A stretch of 64,000 nt of DNA from Flectonema sp. DT1601. Taxonomy: Eukaryota; Euglenozoa; Diplonemea; Diplonemida; Diplonemidae. Below, in pieces: positions 1 through 10,621 of this stretch. The DNA lies in assembly GCA_964019425.1 (NCBI GenBank), contig OZ025811.1, forward strand, positions 620,001 to 684,000, written 5' to 3'. Positions within the stretch are counted from its first letter, which is position 1. Each line of letters starts with the position of its first letter. Made by a program: the position numbers and the translations under genes. The notes beneath the pieces were generated by a model. It was not told the origin of the DNA. It was given only the letters and a program-made list of their open reading frames with translations, and searched no databases.

Positions 1-232
1 TTTTTTCTATCGATCGACTATGTGGATCACTTTCAATTTTCCGTCCTGGTCAGGACGCTAAACTGATTGTTTTTTCTTTAAAAATAAATAAAAAGAATAA
101 AAAAAAAAAAAAAAAAAAGGAATAAACAATGTTATCATTGTTTTTTTTCTATCGATCGACTATGTCGATTAATTTCTATTTTCCGTCCTGATCGAGACGC
201 TAAACTGATTGTTTCCTTTTTTTAAATAATAA

Positions 233-270
<38 letters not shown>

Positions 271-663
271 ATCTCCCTGCTATCCTCATATCCCCACAAT
301 AATATTATACCTTTTCATTTTCTCTTTCCTTTTCTGGTCTTTTTTTTTTCTTTTTTTCCTTTTTCATACAACGTTTTTTATTTATATTTTATTTTTTTTT
401 TTTTTTTTCATGTTTGATTATTTCCTCTTCATATTTTTTTTCTATTCTTTCTTTTTTTTTTTTTTTTTTTTTTTCTCTACCTCTCTCTTAATTCTGTTCG
501 TTTCTTTGAAACGAAAATTCATTTGAATATTATTCCTTGGTCAGCAACCATCATTGTCGCCCTTTGGGCCTGTTAAAAAAAAAAAAAAAATAAAAAGAAA
601 GTTTACGTCGGGAATAGGGCAGGAGCCAAAAGCTCCCAGTCCGTTACTTCCCACTTATCGAAA
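1..663 (+). repeat. LINE A 3' tail, right end (copy A0)
   Basis: The window opens inside the LINE A satellite (two units with the AACAATG/CATTGTT hairpin), followed by the non-tandem terminal block that starts near GAGCATCTCCCTGC at about 268 and ends at ATCGAAATTC. It matches 10352-11016 almost base for base, including rare unit variants such as TGTGGATCAC. It is read as the tail of an upstream LINE A copy. No gene is present; the short open frames here are homopolymer artefacts. Confidence 0.85.
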
Positions 664-1107
664 TTCAGCCTTTTGTGGAGCTATCCACTCTGCGGTCTTT
701 TTAGGCCCCTCTATCTACTTTGCTTTATAAGACCCAATGTTTCTTCTCATCCAATTGCTTTTCTCAAGTTGCCTCTTCGGCATTCATTTGCCAACCACAT
801 TATTTATCAAAATATATATTATAAACAAGTAGTTACTCCGATTTTTCTGTTTTAGAGCGTAGCTCGTTTTCCTTTAAACAGTATTTACCAAAAAAAACTC
901 TAGGGTTAGCTGCCCGAAATTAAAAAAAAAGGAATAGTTTAAAAAAAAAGATCTTAACTCATCGATATTGTTTCTGAGCCATTCTCTTTTCTATTTTTTT
1001 TTTTTTTTATTATTGCTACTTCACAACAAAAAAAAAAAGAAACACCGGGCCGGCGGTGTCATAAAGATACTGGCAACCATCTCTCAGCCAACCCAGCCCC
1101 CGAGGCT

Positions 1108-4100
1108 TTGCAAGAGGCTATTTCGAGATCGGCTCTGGATGGGGATAAAACTTTAGTAGCCAAATGTCCTTTATGTTTTGAGACATACCTCAAAGGTCCA
1201 GTTGCGCATTTTAGACGTAACTGTAAGTTTAGTAAGGAATTTAAGGACTATAAGTCACGTTTTCCCCCATCTACCCACTCCCAAGTTAAAGATTGTTACC
1301 ACTTACCTTGTCCAGAATGTGGTAAGCTTTTCAAAAGTATCGCTACGAGAGCGAAACACTGTGTTAACGGTACATGTAAAGGTACACCTCTGTCTCCCCT
1401 CACAGGGAATAATTCAGACCTGGAACCTCCCTTTGTAGGAGAATCTGTAGATTTTAAAACTTCACAAACAGCTTTCGTTCCTTATAACTCTACAACACCC
1501 ACTTTTACCCCGTTACACCCGTCTCGTCTCAAATTCCGATCTTTTGGAACTGAATGGAAGGACATCGACGTTTCTGCTGCAGAAAAACTTCAAACTTTCA
1601 CCGTCGAAACAGAAAATTCTTCAAAACCTGCCGACCAACTTGATAAACTACTCAAAACGGTTTATCAAATATGTAGCGGTTTCTTTGAAGAAACAAAGCG
1701 GAATTTACCCCGCAAACAGAAATCAAGGGAAGAGGTCATCCTCGACCAAGAAAAACTTGAATGTCGTCTGGAAATGAAACAGCTAAGACAGGAGCTCCGC
1801 AAATCTGGGCCTTCTATAGAGAACGCTGTCAAATGGAAAGAGGCAAGAACGAGAATGAAAAGGATTTTCCGAATGTATCGGAATTTAGAAAAGAAAAATT
1901 TATTCAAAAAATTACAAGATAAATTTCGTCAAAATCCGTTTACTGCCATAAAAGAAGAACTCCAAAAAGAAGATCCTCAACCCCCCTCCCTTGATATTCC
2001 AGAGGAAAAAATAATTGAACATTTTAAAAACAACTATTGTGACAATGAAAAAAAAAAAACTGATTTCACCCATCCCTCTTTTTTACCTAAGTCTGACTAC
2101 AAGACAATGGATGATATCCAGTTCCCGAGCTTCGAACAGTTTGGTATTCTCTTATCAAAGAAAAAAAACAAATGTGCCCCTGGTCCCAATTGCATACCTT
2201 ATGTTGTATGGAAAAAGGTCCCAACTTTTATGGAAGCACTTTACAAGGTATTAAAGAGAATTTTCGAACTCAAGGCCTATCCGGATAGTTGGGGCTTAGC
2301 ATTTGTAACAATGCTCCCAAAGCCCAACTCCGATGGGAAAGACATCTCGAAAACGAGACCGATAGCTGTGGGCAACTGCGACGGGAAAATTTTTAATACG
2401 GTTATTCAGGAAGCCGTCGCAAACCACACTCTTTCTAAATTTAATTTTCAAAAAGGCTTTAGGAAAGGTGTCTCTGGATGTATCGAACATGCCACGATCA
2501 CCTCAGAGATTTTTAAAGAAGTGAAAGCTCTCCGGAAAAACCTAACAATTGTCTGGGTGGATTTGGCAGATGCTTTCGGCTCAGTCAAACATCAATTAAT
2601 TTTCTTTGCTTTAAAATATTTCGGAATTCACGAAAGAATAATCGGTTTCTATAAAAGGTATTATTCCTCCATGCGCGTCCAAATCAGAGTTGGAGAAGGC
2701 CTGACGCCCACTATCCCTTTTGAAGTTGGTGTCTTTCAAGGCTGCGTTTCCTCCCCAACCCTTTTTAATTTGGTATTCCAACTACTGCTCTTTTCCTTAG
2801 CAGTTCATCAACAGGAAGCCTACGAGTTTAACAATAAATCCCTCCAACTATTAGTTGCAGCTTTTGCTGATGATTTACAACTTACCACGTCATCAAAGGC
2901 GGGGGCAAAATTGCTAATCAAGTCGCTCGAACAGTTTCTTTCCTGGTCTCGTGGTATGAAAGCGAAACCCCAGAAATGCATTGCCCACAGCTTTGTACAA
3001 GGGAAACCAGCTAACCCGGACCTGAAGATTAACAATGTTCCGATTACGAATCTCCAGGAAGCTGGAGAGTTCAAATACCTCGGGCGTTGGTTTGAGCCGA
3101 ACGCCAAAGAACAGAAATTGCGAGAGCGCCTGACCACTTTTACCAGGAATTTTTTAAAAAAAGTCGACGCCATGCCACTATATGGGTCTCAGAAGGCTTG
3201 GTCTGTCCAACACTTGTTATTGTCAAGGTTAACATGGAGTTTAATGATCCATGACTTATCTCTCCCTTTTGCCAAAAAAATGGACAAAATTATTAAACCT
3301 TTTTTGAAGAAATGGTGGGGATTTGTCCGCTCTGCGAACACAGTCATCCTTTTTACCGGTTCAAAGAACACTGTTGGTCTCAGACACAAAAGAGTTGAGA
3401 CGCTATATAAACAAGCGCAATCAATTAAACTAGACATCCTCAGATCCTCACAGGACTCTGACATGCACGGTGTCTACAATGTTATTATGGAGAAATCGTC
3501 CAACTGGTCGAAAAAGTTTTCAGCTTCTGCTGAGTGGGAGCGCCTTATTAAGTTTTTTTCTTACCGTTCTCTTGCGAAGCAATCAGCTGGTCTTGGTCAC
3601 CGATTGCGCGATCTACGTACTACTCGCCCCGATCTCCTTAAGCGTTTTGAAGTGGAAGCCACAGATGAACTACTGAACTCTTTGAATAAATTACAAGTCC
3701 AAGGTCAGTGGAAGGAGTGGTCTAAATGTATGATAAACGATTTCACCTGGAATAAGGTACTTAGGGAGGGAAATCCTGCCTATATCTCATTTCAACTGAA
3801 AGCGGTTACAAACACCCTCCCCTCACAAGATAATTTAAAGAGGTGGAACATCACCAATGTGGACCAAAATTGTGTTTTGTGTGGCAAAGTGAATCCTACC
3901 CTCAGGCATGTCTTAACAGGCTGTCCTGTCTCTTTAACACAAGGGAGGTTCACGTGGCGTCACGACAGCGTTCTAAAACGCATTGTTATCTTCTTGGAAG
4001 AGTTGATAATAAAAGCCAACAAAAGAAAAGAAAACCTCCCGCCTCCCTCTCAAACTTTTTTAAAAACAGGGGAAAATAAACCCCTAGAAAGAATTTCTAA

Positions 4101-6234
4101 AGAGACAGGCGAACTTTCACTAGCGAATGATTGGGTCATCCTCGACGATGTCGGTGATAACCGCCTAATTGTTCCTCTTGAAGTGTGCCATGTCTCGTCC
4201 TCTCTAAGACCAGACATTTTTATTTATTCTTTTTTTGCGAAAAGAGCACTGATTCTGGAGCTGACGTGTCCAAATGAAGATCGTTTCGAAACCTCTCATG
4301 TCTTAAAGGAAAAGAAATACCTAAAGCTAAGAGACTCGATCATCGCTAATGGCTTCGACTGTAACATTTTTACTATTGAAGTTGGCGTACGAGGAAACAT
4401 CTGCATGGACCAGCTGAACATCTGGACACGTCACATCGGTTCACCTTTAGCACCAACAAAAGCTTTATTTTGTGAATGCACCAGAATCGCCAGACAGTGC
4501 TCATATGTTCTGTTCCAGACGAGGAACCTCCCCACGTGGCATTCAAGACCACTAATGCGCAGCATTAAAGAAGAACCTGCCACTGCAAGTTTTATAAAAG
4601 ATGGTAAAGAAATCTTCCCTGTGGAAGAAGTCAAAATCCACAAAGTAACAAAACTGAAAACGATCGAAAAGCTCACCATTGAAAGATCGTGGCTTGAGAA
4701 ATGTTTTATCTGGCAAACTTGTTACGCATCGGCTCTTTCTATTCTACTTATTGCCAATGGTTCTTCCTCCCCGGCCCCTTCTGTTTTGTTAGATGAGGAT
4801 GAGCTCACTGGACTCTCCTTGTCATTCTCTTCTATTTCTTCCATCTCTTTCCAGACTCCCCCACCTGAACTCATGTCAACGGGATCGCAAACACTTCCTG
4901 CTGATTTCGCTATAGTGATAAGAACTCAATCTGACATGGGTTCTCAAACCCCCTTGTACAAAAAAAAAGAAGGAAAATTAAGGCTGAAACTTTCCTTGAA
5001 ATGCCAGATTTTAGAAAACGAATTAGAGCAAATGAAAGAACGAATTTTTTATGTTCTATTTTTATTTTACTTTAATGCGATGTCAGCCTCCCTCGAGAAA
5101 GACAAGCAGTTACTAAATGGATTACCTGTTGAGATCAAAGCTACCAACCAGGATCCATCCTCACTTCCTCCTGCGCCCCCTGTTTTAATTATTGAAAAAG
5201 ATAGAAAAGAATATGAACTTCTGGAAGGAGTAATTCAACGGTTAACAGCAGAACGCGATGAATCGAAGACTTCTCTTTCTGCACTAGTTCGACAATATGA
5301 CTTAGTGGAAGATTACAGGAAACGTGAGCTCGCAAATCTGACTCAGAGAGCAGACCTATCGGAAATGGCGCTCTTTAATTACCATCAAAGGTTTGTTCTT
5401 CTGTCGAACGAATTGGAGACCAAATGTAATGAGGAAAGAGAAAGTAAAATAAGACTTTTCTATACTCAACAGGAGGTCGAGAGTTTGCGTGCCGCGCGTC
5501 CCCGTATGACCCACTTTAGTCAACAAGTTTCCCCCCGAACCCCCGTTCTGTATGAATCTGTTGCTATGATGAAGATAGCAAAGAACTACCTCTCGCTCTT
5601 TACAACTACGAGTAGTCTTTTTACTCCTCTTATTAAACCCCTTATCCCTACCCTTAATTATATCACCCCTCTTTGTCCTCTAGCCTCAATTCCTCCGACA
5701 ATGCCGCAGAGTGAAGCTCTCGACCGCACGCCGACCAAGATTTTACGACAAGAGAGTCACGTTATCTCCGTTAAAGAGAATACACCTATTGCGAGACAAT
5801 GGTCCGAGGGTAGGATTGACTTACTCGAGAACTACTGTCGAGCAGTAGATGACTCTCTCGAAACAAACGAGAAAGCGGCAGAGCTCTCAGAACAACTTCT
5901 GGATGCCCAACTTCGCCTCTCGGAGCTGAATCACCAACGGTGTACAACTCACGCAGAGCAGCTTGAGCAATCCATGATGTTAACGGGACTGGCGAGCGAT
6001 TTAAATGCTCAACTCGCCTTGGCACGGTCTCAAATTGCGGCCCTGAAGTTCCAATTAGCTTCATGGGCAGAAGGTTTGAGTCCGCCAGACACAGAAGAAC
6101 ATGAGGAAAATGAAACTCCGCCGAGAAAGTCTGAGCGTTCAACTCTGAAAAAACGAACCCCTCCATCAAGATATCGTTACAATCGAAGGAGATGTTCTGC
6201 TGATGACGTTCACGGTGACTCCACCCCCTTGTAA
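1108..6234 (+). CDS. LINE A polyprotein: zinc knuckles, reverse transcriptase, restriction-like endonuclease, C-terminal extension
   Basis: This single intact frame would make the target-primed reverse transcription protein of a non-LTR retrotransposon. Numbering from the TTG at 1108, it shows two C2HC-type knuckles (C20, C23, H34, C39 and C68, C71, H84, C90), a reverse transcriptase (about 330-720) with GVFQGCVSSP and the catalytic FADD at 586-589, a CCHC knuckle (CVLC...HVLTGC, about 922-939), and a restriction-like endonuclease with RPD and ELT near 1034-1055. That order is typical of R2/NeSL-type LINEs. About 460 further residues follow, rich in heptad-like Leu/Glu/Gln, which known relatives generally lack. 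The frame is open from 958 but has no ATG before 1774 (residue 223), so the start is uncertain. The intact ORF suggests recent activity. Confidence 0.9.
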   Translation: MQEAISRSALDGDKTLVAKCPLCFETYLKGPVAHFRRNCKFSKEFKDYKSRFPPSTHSQVKDCYHLPCPECGKLFKSIATRAKHCVNGTCKGTPLSPLTGNNSDLEPPFVGESVDFKTSQTAFVPYNSTTPTFTPLHPSRLKFRSFGTEWKDIDVSAAEKLQTFTVETENSSKPADQLDKLLKTVYQICSGFFEETKRNLPRKQKSREEVILDQEKLECRLEMKQLRQELRKSGPSIENAVKWKEARTRMKRIFRMYRNLEKKNLFKKLQDKFRQNPFTAIKEELQKEDPQPPSLDIPEEKIIEHFKNNYCDNEKKKTDFTHPSFLPKSDYKTMDDIQFPSFEQFGILLSKKKNKCAPGPNCIPYVVWKKVPTFMEALYKVLKRIFELKAYPDSWGLAFVTMLPKPNSDGKDISKTRPIAVGNCDGKIFNTVIQEAVANHTLSKFNFQKGFRKGVSGCIEHATITSEIFKEVKALRKNLTIVWVDLADAFGSVKHQLIFFALKYFGIHERIIGFYKRYYSSMRVQIRVGEGLTPTIPFEVGVFQGCVSSPTLFNLVFQLLLFSLAVHQQEAYEFNNKSLQLLVAAFADDLQLTTSSKAGAKLLIKSLEQFLSWSRGMKAKPQKCIAHSFVQGKPANPDLKINNVPITNLQEAGEFKYLGRWFEPNAKEQKLRERLTTFTRNFLKKVDAMPLYGSQKAWSVQHLLLSRLTWSLMIHDLSLPFAKKMDKIIKPFLKKWWGFVRSANTVILFTGSKNTVGLRHKRVETLYKQAQSIKLDILRSSQDSDMHGVYNVIMEKSSNWSKKFSASAEWERLIKFFSYRSLAKQSAGLGHRLRDLRTTRPDLLKRFEVEATDELLNSLNKLQVQGQWKEWSKCMINDFTWNKVLREGNPAYISFQLKAVTNTLPSQDNLKRWNITNVDQNCVLCGKVNPTLRHVLTGCPVSLTQGRFTWRHDSVLKRIVIFLEELIIKANKRKENLPPPSQTFLKTGENKPLERISKETGELSLANDWVILDDVGDNRLIVPLEVCHVSSSLRPDIFIYSFFAKRALILELTCPNEDRFETSHVLKEKKYLKLRDSIIANGFDCNIFTIEVGVRGNICMDQLNIWTRHIGSPLAPTKALFCECTRIARQCSYVLFQTRNLPTWHSRPLMRSIKEEPATASFIKDGKEIFPVEEVKIHKVTKLKTIEKLTIERSWLEKCFIWQTCYASALSILLIANGSSSPAPSVLLDEDELTGLSLSFSSISSISFQTPPPELMSTGSQTLPADFAIVIRTQSDMGSQTPLYKKKEGKLRLKLSLKCQILENELEQMKERIFYVLFLFYFNAMSASLEKDKQLLNGLPVEIKATNQDPSSLPPAPPVLIIEKDRKEYELLEGVIQRLTAERDESKTSLSALVRQYDLVEDYRKRELANLTQRADLSEMALFNYHQRFVLLSNELETKCNEERESKIRLFYTQQEVESLRAARPRMTHFSQQVSPRTPVLYESVAMMKIAKNYLSLFTTTSSLFTPLIKPLIPTLNYITPLCPLASIPPTMPQSEALDRTPTKILRQESHVISVKENTPIARQWSEGRIDLLENYCRAVDDSLETNEKAAELSEQLLDAQLRLSELNHQRCTTHAEQLEQSMMLTGLASDLNAQLALARSQIAALKFQLASWAEGLSPPDTEEHEENETPPRKSERSTLKKRTPPSRYRYNRRRCSADDVHGDSTPL

Positions 6235-6650
6235 TTCTCTTTTTCCTTACTTTCACATCACTTTGTTTAGTTAGTTTTTTAGCTTATTTATTATTTATTG
6301 TTCGTTTTTGTTTGTATTATTTTATCGATATGTTTATGTCCGTCAGATCATAACGTTAATCAGGTTAATTGTTAATTGTTAATTATAAATGGTCTAAACC
6401 CCAATCCAAGTTCCCAAGGCTTGGCATAGATTTGAGTGACGCCTTACTGGCCTCCTCATCCTCTATGAGTGGTGAGGGGGCCAGCAATGGTTTTTTTTTT
6501 TTTTTTTTTTCTCTTATTTCTTTTTTTCTTTTTCTTTTACTCTAATATGAAATATTTTTGAACAAAATGTGATTATTAATTTAAAAAAAAAAAAAAAAAA
6601 TAATAATGTAAATGAATAATAAAAAAAAAAAAAAAAAAAACATGCCTTGG
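6235..6650 (+). other. LINE A proximal 3' UTR with conserved hairpin
   Basis: The block after the stop contains a GTTAATTGTTAATTG stretch and a 12-bp stem-loop at 6447-6484 (arms CTGGCCTCCTCA and TGAGGGGGCCAG, one G-T wobble). The same block and hairpin recur in copy A2 near 18590-18700, although the coding sequence before it is more diverged, so it seems constrained. Poly-T and poly-A tracts follow. A role in reverse transcriptase recognition is a guess from R2-type elements, whose 3' UTR is folded and recognised by the protein. Confidence 0.55.
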
Positions 6651-6689
6651 GAATACAATCAAAGCCCCAATTAATCGGTCCTTTCTTTT

Positions 6690-7370
6690 TCCTTCTTGTC
6701 AAGTGATCGCTCCACTCGTCGATCACCAAAACCGATTGTATTTATATCTGTTCTTTTCTCAACGATCGGCTATACCGACCATTTTTTTTTTATAAATAAT
6801 TGTTTTCTTCTTCTCGACGATCAGATCCAATTGATCGACCTTTTTTTTTTTTTTTTTTCCTTTATTCCTTCCATCCCTCCCGCTCCCCTAATTTTAAATA
6901 AAAACAAGATCAGCTCAGCTTGATCGTTAATCTTTTTTTCTTTTTTTAATTTAAACTGATTGTATTTATATCTGTTTATTTTTCTCGACGATCGGCTATA
7001 CCGATCAACCTTTAAAATAATTTCTTCTTCTCGACGATCAGATCCAATTGATCAACCTTTTCTTTTTTTTTCCTCTATTCCTTCCATCCCTCCCGCTCCC
7101 CTATTTGTAATAAAAACAAGATCAGCTCAGCTTGATCGTTAATCTTTTTTTCTTTTTTTAATTTAAACTGATTGTATTTATATCTGTTTATTTTTCTCAA
7201 CGATCGGCTATACCGATCAACCTTTAAAAAAATTTCCTCTTCTCGACGATCAGATCCAATTGATCAACCTTTTCTTTTTTTTTTCCTCTATTCCTTCCAT
7301 CCCTCCCGCTCCCCTATTTGTAATAAAAACAAGATCAGCTCAGCTTGATCGTTAAATTTTTTTTTCTTTC
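6690..7370 (+). repeat. Three tandem ~180-230 bp units in the LINE A tail
   Basis: Each unit reads ACTGATTGTATTTATATCTG, then TTCTCAACGATCGGCTATACCGA, a second TCTCGACGATCAGATCCAATTGATC segment, a CATCCCTCCCGCTCCCC segment, and AAGATCAGCTCAGCTTGATC. Units 2 and 3 are nearly identical to each other, and unit 1 is slightly diverged. Copy A2 has two units at about 18930-19375. No coding function is apparent. Confidence 0.8.
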
Positions 7371-7680
7371 TTTTTTGTTGGTCCTAGTCAAGACCTTAAA
7401 CTGACTAACCGGTCTTAATTTTAAATAAGTGTTAACCTAGTTTCTCTTTTCCTTTTCAATTTCCTTTTAATACTCTCTATCTGGTCTGTTATGTCATATT
7501 TCTCATTTAATTTTATCATCCATTTTACTTTTCACTGTTTCCCATCTACATTTTATTTTCAAATAGTTACGGTCTGTTAAAAAAAAAAAAAAAGTTTAAA
7601 TAAGTTAAATTGAACATGTTAACTCAATTCCTCAATTCTTCCGTCATGGTCATGACATTCTTTTTCGTTTCTCTAATGCA
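7371..7680 (+). other. LINE A tail block shared with the B repeat family
   Basis: Starting with GTTGGTCCTAGTCAAGACC, this block carries the probable ancestor of the satellite motif (compare GTCCTGGTCAAGACGCTAAACTG in the array). The following 7455-7580 stretch (TCTCTATCTGGTCTGTTATG, then TTTCCCATCTACATTTTATT) resembles sequence in the B repeats at 14190-14420 and 33650-33760. It is non-coding. Confidence 0.6.
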
Positions 7681-7683
7681 CAA

Positions 7684-7790
7684 GAGATACCATCACTCAT
7701 GAGATACCAACGCACATACGAGATACCAGCACTCCAGAGATACCGACACGCTAGAGATACCAAGTCACTTGAGATACCTCCTTGTAAATT
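7684..7790 (+). repeat. Short tandem repeat, six GAGATACC units
   Basis: Six units of about 17-20 bases each contain GAGATACC followed by a variable CA-rich segment. The same six-unit set appears in copy A2 at about 19648-19745. The strict motif and loose spacer look like a small minisatellite inside the retrotransposon tail. Confidence 0.85.
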
Positions 7791-8024
7791 AATTCCCGGT
7801 ATTTCAAATTTGAATTGATAGTGTCAACTCTGCTTGCTGCTCTTGTTAATGTGTTGTCTCCTGAAAGTGATCTTAACTCCTGTAAAAAGAAAAAAAAAAA
7901 GAAATCAAAAAAGAAGAATTTTCAAACGAAGTTATAACAACCCCTACCACCCATTATGATCAATTCCGCTTGTTTTTTTTTTTTTTTTTTAAAACAAAAA
8001 AAAAAATAAAAAATTATAAAAGAT

Positions 8025-9063
8025 TAAACAATGTTATCATTGTATTTTTATCGATCGACTATGTCGATTACTTTCTATTTTCCGTCCTGGTCAAGACGCT
8101 AAACTGATTGTTTTTTTTTTTTTTTCAAAATTAATAAAAAAGAATATAAAAAAAAAAATAAAAAAAAGAATAAACAATGTTATCATTGTTTTTTTATCGT
8201 TCGACTTTGTCGACTAATTTCTATTCTCCGTTTTTTTCTTAAAAAATAAATAAAAAGAATTTAAAAAAAAAAAAAAAAAAAAAAGAATAAACAATGTTAT
8301 CATTGTTTTTTTATCGATCGACTATGTCGATTACTTTCTATTTTCCGTTTTTTTCTTTAAAAATAAATAAAAAGAATAAAAAAAAAAAAAAAAGGAATAA
8401 ACAATGTTATCATTGTTTTTATTTTATCGATCGACTATGTCGATTACTTTCTATTTTCCGTCCTGGTCAAGACGCTAAACTGATTGTTTTTTCTTTAAAA
8501 AATAAAAAGAAGGATTTAAAAAAAAGAAGAAAAAAAAAAAAAAGAATAAACAATGTTATCATTGTTTTTTTATCGATCGACTATGTCGATCACTTTCTAT
8601 TTTTCGTCCTGGTCAAGACGCTAAACTGATTGTTTTTTCTTTAAAAATAATAAAAAGGATTTAAAAAAAAAAAAAAAAAAAAAAAGAATAAACAATGTTA
8701 TCATTGTTTTTTTATCGATCGACTATGTCGATCACTTTCTATTTTCCGTCCTGGTCAAGACGCAAAACTGATTGTTTTTTTTTCAAAATTAATAAAAAAG
8801 AATACAAAAAAAAATAAAAAAAAAAAGAATAAACAATGTTATCATTGTTTTTTTTTTTATCGTTCGACGTTGTTGACTAATTTCTATTTTCCGTTTTTTT
8901 TTTTTCTTTTTAAAAAATAAATAAAAAGATTTAAAAAAAAAAAAAAAAAGAATAAACAATGTTATCATTGTTTTTTTTATCGATCGACTATGTCGATTAC
9001 TTTCTATTTTCCGTCCTGGTCAAGACGCTAAACTGATTGTTTTTTCTTTAAAAAAAAAAAAAG

Positions 9064-9100
<37 letters not shown>

Positions 9101-9874
9101 ATAAACAATGTTATCATTGTTTTTTTTTTATCGATCGACTATGTCGATCACTTTCTATTTTCCGTCCTGGTCAAGACGCTAAACTGATTGTTTTTTTTTT
9201 CAAAATTAATAAAAAAGAATATAAAAAAAAAAATAAAAAAAAAAGAATAAACAATGTTATCATTGTTTTTTTTTTTATCGTTCGACTTTGTTGACTAATT
9301 TCTATTTTCCGTTTTTTTTCTTTTTAAAATAAAAAGAATTTAAAAAAAAAAAAAAAAAAGAGTAAACAATGTTATCATTGTTTTTTTTATCGATCGACTA
9401 TGTCGATTACTTTCTATTTTCCGTCCTGGTCAAGACGCTAAACTGATTGTTTTTTTTTCAAAATTAATAAAAAAGAATATAAAAAAAAACAAAAAAAAAA
9501 AGAATAAACAATGTTATCATTGTTTTTTTTTATCGTTCGACTTTGTCGACTAATTTTTATTTTCCGTTTTTTTTCTTTAAAAATAAATAAAAAGAATTTA
9601 AAAAAAAAAAAAAAAAAAGAATAAACAATGTTATCATTGTTTTTTTATCGATCGACTATGTCGATCACTTTCTATTTTCCGTCCTGGTCAAGACGCTAAA
9701 CTGATTGTTTTTTCTTTAAAATAATAAAAAGGATTAAAAAAAAAAAAAAAAAAAAAAAAGAATAAACAATGTTATCATTGTTTTTTATCGATCGACTATG
9801 TCGATCACTTTCTATTTTCCGTCCTGGTCAAGACGCTAAACTGATTGTTTTTTCTTTAAAAAATAATTAAAAGG

Positions 9875-9905
<31 letters not shown>

Positions 9906-10297
9906 ATAAACAATGTTATCATTGTTTTTTTATCGATCGACTATGTCGATCACTTTCAATTTTCCGTCCTGGTCAGGACGCTAAACTGATTGTTTTTTCT
10001 TTAAAAATAAATAAAAAGAATAAAAAAAAAGAAAAAAAAAAGGAATAAACAATGTTATCATTGTTTTTTTTTTATCGATCGACTATGTCGATTACTTTCT
10101 ATTTTCCGTCCTGGTCAGGACGCTAAACTGATTGTTTTTTCTTTAAAAATAAATAAAAAGAATAAAAAAAAAAGAAAAAAAAAAGGAATAAACAATGTTA
10201 TCATTGTTTTTTATCGATCGACTATGTCGATCACTTTCTATTTTCCGTCCTGGTCAAGACGCTAAACTGATTGTTTTTTCTTTAAAATAATTAAAAG

Positions 10298-10330
<33 letters not shown>

Positions 10331-10583
10331 ATAAACAATGTTATCATTGTCTTTTTTCTATCGATCGACTATGTGGATCACTTTCAATTTTCCGTCCTGG
10401 TCAGGACGCTAAACTGATTGTTTTTTCTTTAAAAATAAATAAAAAGAATAAAAAAAAAAAAAAAAAAAAGGAATAAACAATGTTATCATTGTTTTTTTTC
10501 TATCGATCGACTATGTCGATTAATTTCTATTTTCCGTCCTGATCGAGACGCTAAACTGATTGTTTCCTTTTTTTAAATAATAA

Positions 10584-10600
<17 letters not shown>
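8025..10600 (+). repeat. LINE A tail satellite array, about 19 units of ~110-145 bp
   Basis: Every unit begins with AATAAACAATGTTATCATTG, a perfect 7-bp stem (AACAATG/CATTGTT) with a TTAT loop, followed by poly-T. Long-type units then read ATCGATCGACTATGTCGAT, TTTCCGTCCTGGTCAAGACG and CTAAACTGATTG. Short-type units read ATCGTTCGACTTTGTCGAC and lack the GTCCTGGTCAAGACG segment. The units are joined by A- and T-rich runs of variable length. Open frames in this stretch are poly-Phe/Lys artefacts. Confidence 0.9.

Positions 10601-10621
<21 letters not shown>

Noticed and set aside
8294-8629. 111-codon frame in the satellite array
   Set aside because: It is a repeat-driven open frame of Lys/Asn/Phe runs that follows homopolymer lengths; the same applies to frames at 673, 6696, 6960, 18849, 40994 and 62420-62894.
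8025-10600. CRISPR-like array
   Set aside because: Repeats are interspersed only by A/T runs, not by unique spacers, and the genome is eukaryotic.
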